From the NCBI GenBank assembly GCA_036939755.1, contig JALLAZ010000316.1, positions 1 through 17,749 of the forward strand: 17,749 nt of DNA. The letters run 5' to 3'. Within the stretch, counting starts at the first letter, position 1, and each line of letters opens with the position of its first letter. This DNA is from Stephanodiscus triporus. Lineage: Eukaryota; Bacillariophyta; Thalassiosirophyceae; Thalassiosirales; Thalassiosiraceae. This document shows positions 14,904-17,749 of this stretch, in pieces. A program made the position numbers and the translations under genes. Under the pieces are notes generated by a model. That model was given only the letters and a program-made list of their open reading frames with translations. It was not told where the DNA came from and did not search any database.

Positions 14904-16943
14904 ATGTCCGAGTCTTCATCAGATGACGGCTCGCCGACGACTGCCGTCGTCACGGAGGCCGTCGACGTACACAGTAAATCCACATCCGGAGGAGGCGACG
15001 ATGACAGCCAAAATATCTTTTGTCGAGGATTAAGAAGACGAAGGGATGTCACCAAGAAGGCTCCGAGCACACGCACAAAAAAATTGGGATCATTCATCGT
15101 CGCAACAACCGCATTCTTGATATTCACGTGGGCGATACGAAGTTGCATACCACCCGAGGTCATCACTTGGCATAGGAAGCACCATCGCCAGCGGCACACA
15201 TCGCCGTCATCGTCAACACGCAAAGCACAACTGACATCCATCACGGGCAACAATGTTGATGGAAGTGCAACGATCTCAACGAATTCGAACGATGCATCAC
15301 CGTCGGAAGGCTTAGCGCCGCTCCCAAGTAGCAGACGACGGCTACGTTCCATGGAACTTCATGACGGCAATGCACGCGGAAACAAACGGATGTTCGTTAG
15401 CTCGAAGGCGGCAGAGGTCGTACCAGACGACCTCAAGAGGATGCACAAGCGAATGAACTACGATAGGATCAACGACCGCAAAAATAGAGATCCGCGCACC
15501 ATCGAAAATCGCAACGCCATGCCCCTTGATGAAAAGTCGTACAAACTGAACCCGCTGATTAAGCCCGATGGATATCCGTGGCATCGATGGAGCAAGCCGT
15601 CGTCGAATACTGATGGGTATGCTTTGAACACGACCAAATTCGTACGCATACTATCCCGATTGGGTCAAGGCGAGAACGATCTCGGGGCCGTCACCCCCAA
15701 TCAATACACGGTCGGCGGGGTGGAGCTAACGCCCGACATCATCAGGCTGGGTACGAAGGTTCGTCCGTACATCATACGGAATGGGACGGTACTCCGTCCC
15801 GACGGACGCACGGGGATGTTCGTGACGTTGGTCCAGCGCGCCGTCGAGATGGCGACGTCGTCATCGTCCCAATCCCCGCGGATGAAGTTGCTGAGCGAGG
15901 GGGATATACCACTGATATTCGACGCGAACGACTATCCGTGGTGCGGCGACGACCTCGTGCCGATATTCCGACTGAATGCCATCGCCAGCGCGGACGGGTG
16001 CAAGCACACGTGGCCGGCCATGAGCCTGACGTACTTCAGCGACCCCACCAACGTGCAATTGACGGAATCCCCCTACCAGTGGGACGCGATGATGTCCGAG
16101 TGGGATGCCACCTACGGAAAATTCGACGATAAAATATCCAAGGTGGTATGGCGGGGTAGAATAACGGGGTACACCTACCGAAACGGTGAGCGCCCTCGTC
16201 AGAATCTGATACGGTATTCGCGCGACTATCTCGACATAATGGACATCAAGCCGAGCACGAAGAAGAGTTTGATTAAGCAGGACGACTTCCAATTGTACAA
16301 GGCGATATTGGACATCGACGGCAATGCGTGGTCGGCGCGGTTGGGGAAGTTGCTGTGCTATAATTCGGTGGTGATTAAGGTGGAACCGGAATTCGTTGGC
16401 TATTGGGAGGTGAGTGACGTGAATAGCAAACAATATTTATTCGGAGAGAAGGAGTGAAGTGACGCACCCATCCTCACATTATTTGTTCCTCCTTTATGAA
16501 CCTAATAAATCCACAGAAGGAGATACAACCTTGGGTGGTAGGTGCATAATATCAATCTCTGTGACAAAAAATATTTATGCTTCGTTTGTTTTAACTTTTG
16601 TACTCTATACTTTTTTTTTTGCGAACAGCATTACATACCGGTGGCATCTGACTTTTCCGACCTCGCAGCGACTGTCCGATATGTGATTGATCCCCAAAAT
16701 TCTCAACAGATGCAACAAATCGTGAAGAATTCGCAACAATTCTGCCGGACAAAATTGACGACGGAACAATACACCGTCGATATGCTATGGACACTGCTGT
16801 CGTATGCTGAGCTGTTGGCAAACTCGCCGGATTTTTACGATGCTTGGAGGCGGAATAAAAGCGCATATGAGATGCCCGCGCTTGCGATGCGACCGTGGAG
16901 GCCTCGAATAAGTACACTTACTGATAATACTAGCACGCAATAG
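14904..16943 (+). CDS. CAP10-domain glycosyltransferase (GT90 family), type II membrane protein, two exons
   Basis: Model: exon 1 14904-16409, intron 16410-16628 (219 nt, GTGAGT...AACAG, with a T-run just before the acceptor), exon 2 16629-16943; phase 0 join, 606 residues. A Ser/Asp-rich cytosolic tail with an Arg cluster (about 1-60) precedes one membrane helix at about 61-79, then a basic, poorly conserved stem to about 200. The catalytic part carries KVVWRGRITG at 413-422 and DGNAWSARLGKLL at 472-484, followed by SVVIKVEPEFVGYWE and, from exon 2, HYIPVASDFSDL and a Tyr-containing C-terminal helix. These are the CAP10/GT90 nucleotide-sugar motifs, as in the O-glucosyl/xylosyltransferase POGLUT and cryptococcal CAP10. 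Likely a Golgi or ER enzyme adding glucose or xylose; donor and acceptor are unknown. Read without splicing, the chain ends 16 codons into the intron and loses the conserved HYIPV segment. Confidence 0.9.
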
Positions 16944-17102
16944 TAAATGAAGCTCGAGTGATGTGTTTTGCAGTTGTGCTCAATCGTTACAAACCTCTAG
17001 AGATAGTGGCGGAAGGCGCGGCCACATGCAAGAGATCAAAGGAAATTGCCTGAAGTACTACATACCATATGTAATACAATTGTAATAACAATTATTAATT
17101 AA
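16944..17102. other. short AT-rich intergenic stretch
   Basis: 3' side of two convergent genes; AT-rich around 17060-17105 (AATTATTAATTAATTA). Nothing else is seen. Confidence 0.4.
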
Positions 17103-17733
17103 TTATGCTATTGTGGATTCGTCATTGTGCGGGATTGTCGACGACGATGACAAAGACGACAAATCGTCCATGATCGTGGACTCGTCGATGTCCTTGTTTG
17201 ACGACTCATTGTCGCGGCAATCTATTATTCCGTTCGTTTTGCACCTCTCGTCGTCGCGCGGGTAGTCTTCACCCAACTTTACAATTGAGGATCGCTATTA
17301 TTGCATCATTCGAATTGCCGCTAGTGGCGAGGCGAGTATTATCATTGGTGAAAGATTCGGCATCATCATCGTAACGACACTCCTTCTCCCCCACTTCCCC
17401 TACTTCTCCTTCAGGATGATGCAGCAATCGCCTGCACTTCTGACGGGATGCGTCAATCATGGCAATGTACCTGCGTTGGTACTCCTTGGTGGGAATGTGA
17501 ATGCCGGTGTCCGCGTCATAATAACAATATCCCTTCCACACCCCGCCATTTCCCTTCCCGACGTGGTCGTCCTCCTTCCTCGCCATGCATCGTGTATACC
17601 GTACGGCCTCCTCCTCGTTTCTCCTCCTCCTTTCCTCCATCGCGTGCACGATCGGCTGCATGCTCAGTAGAAAACGTCGCCTGTCATTGCGATCGTTCAG
17701 GTCGGGAAGATGCGCCATGTCGCTCCCGGGCAT
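17103..17733 (-). CDS. hypothetical protein, probably spliced; 5' end may lie outside the window
   Basis: From the ATG at 17733 a frame of 154 codons runs to a stop at 17269. It contains a basic/acidic helical stretch (MEERRRRNEEEAVRYTRCMA) and GVWKGYCYYDADTGIHIP. Another frame then stays open to a stop at 17103-17105 and reads IVKLGEDYPRDDERCKTNG, then an acidic Ser/Asp-rich tail, which looks as protein-like as the first part. The two are probably exons of one gene. One phase-consistent junction is donor GTAGGG after HHPEGE (about 17396) to acceptor ATAATAG just before CGATCC (about 17288). Others are possible, as is a simple frameshift. The frame is also open upstream of 17733 to the window edge, so the true start may be outside. 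No family is recognised; no signal peptide or membrane segment is seen. Confidence 0.5.
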
Positions 17734-17749
17734 GGTATAACCCGAAAGC

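Noticed and set aside
1..17749. tRNA, rRNA, CRISPR array or bacterial operon features
   Set aside because: No T-loop-like words in cloverleaf context, no regularly spaced repeats with spacers, and gene structure is eukaryotic.

Overview
The window looks like nuclear DNA of a diatom, most likely a centric (Thalassiosira-like) species. The evidence is: protein-coding genes with short spliceosomal introns (about 100-220 nt, mostly GTGAGT/GTGAGA donors and in places CTAAC/TACTAAC branch sites); one protein with a signal peptide followed by a Phe-led transit region of the kind used for import into complex red-derived plastids; and a P-loop sulfotransferase and a small unnamed protein family that I associate with diatoms. 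The species assignment is inference.

Layout. 1-871: N-terminal part of a pogo/CENP-B-like transposase on the minus strand, cut by the window edge. 872-1765: non-coding DNA with short repeats. 1766-2275: an intact gene of an unnamed family. 2276-3000: no gene seen. 3001-4285 (-): 2-oxoglutarate/Fe(II) oxygenase. 4814-5365 (+): bacterial-type cytochrome b561. 6204-6725 (-): small secreted cysteine-rich protein. 6726-8052: locally duplicated DNA and a broken second copy (pseudogene) of the 1766-2275 gene. 8211-9747 (-): three-exon type II membrane sulfotransferase. 10002-10622 (+): plastid-targeted protein of unknown function. 11390-12042 (-): tubulin-binding cofactor A, two exons. 12250-13837 (+): patatin/ATGL-type lipase with a 46-nt last exon. 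13925-14524 (-): thioredoxin-fold protein with a WCPMC active site. 14904-16943 (+): CAP10/GT90 glycosyltransferase, two exons. 17103-17733 (-): unrecognised gene, 5' end possibly outside the window.

From 3001 to the right edge the genes alternate strictly in strand and form four head-to-head pairs with short shared upstream regions: oxygenase/b561, sulfotransferase/plastid protein, TBCA/lipase and thioredoxin/GT90. I see no operon or multi-gene defence or biosynthetic system. The closest thing to a shared theme is the secretory pathway: a type II sulfotransferase, a type II GT90 enzyme, a secreted Cys-rich protein and a thioredoxin-like protein with a signal-like N terminus. They are not adjacent partners, so a common pathway is speculative. 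The most useful results are the spliced gene models, which restore conserved motifs that single-exon reading would lose, and the intact/broken pair of the lineage-specific family.
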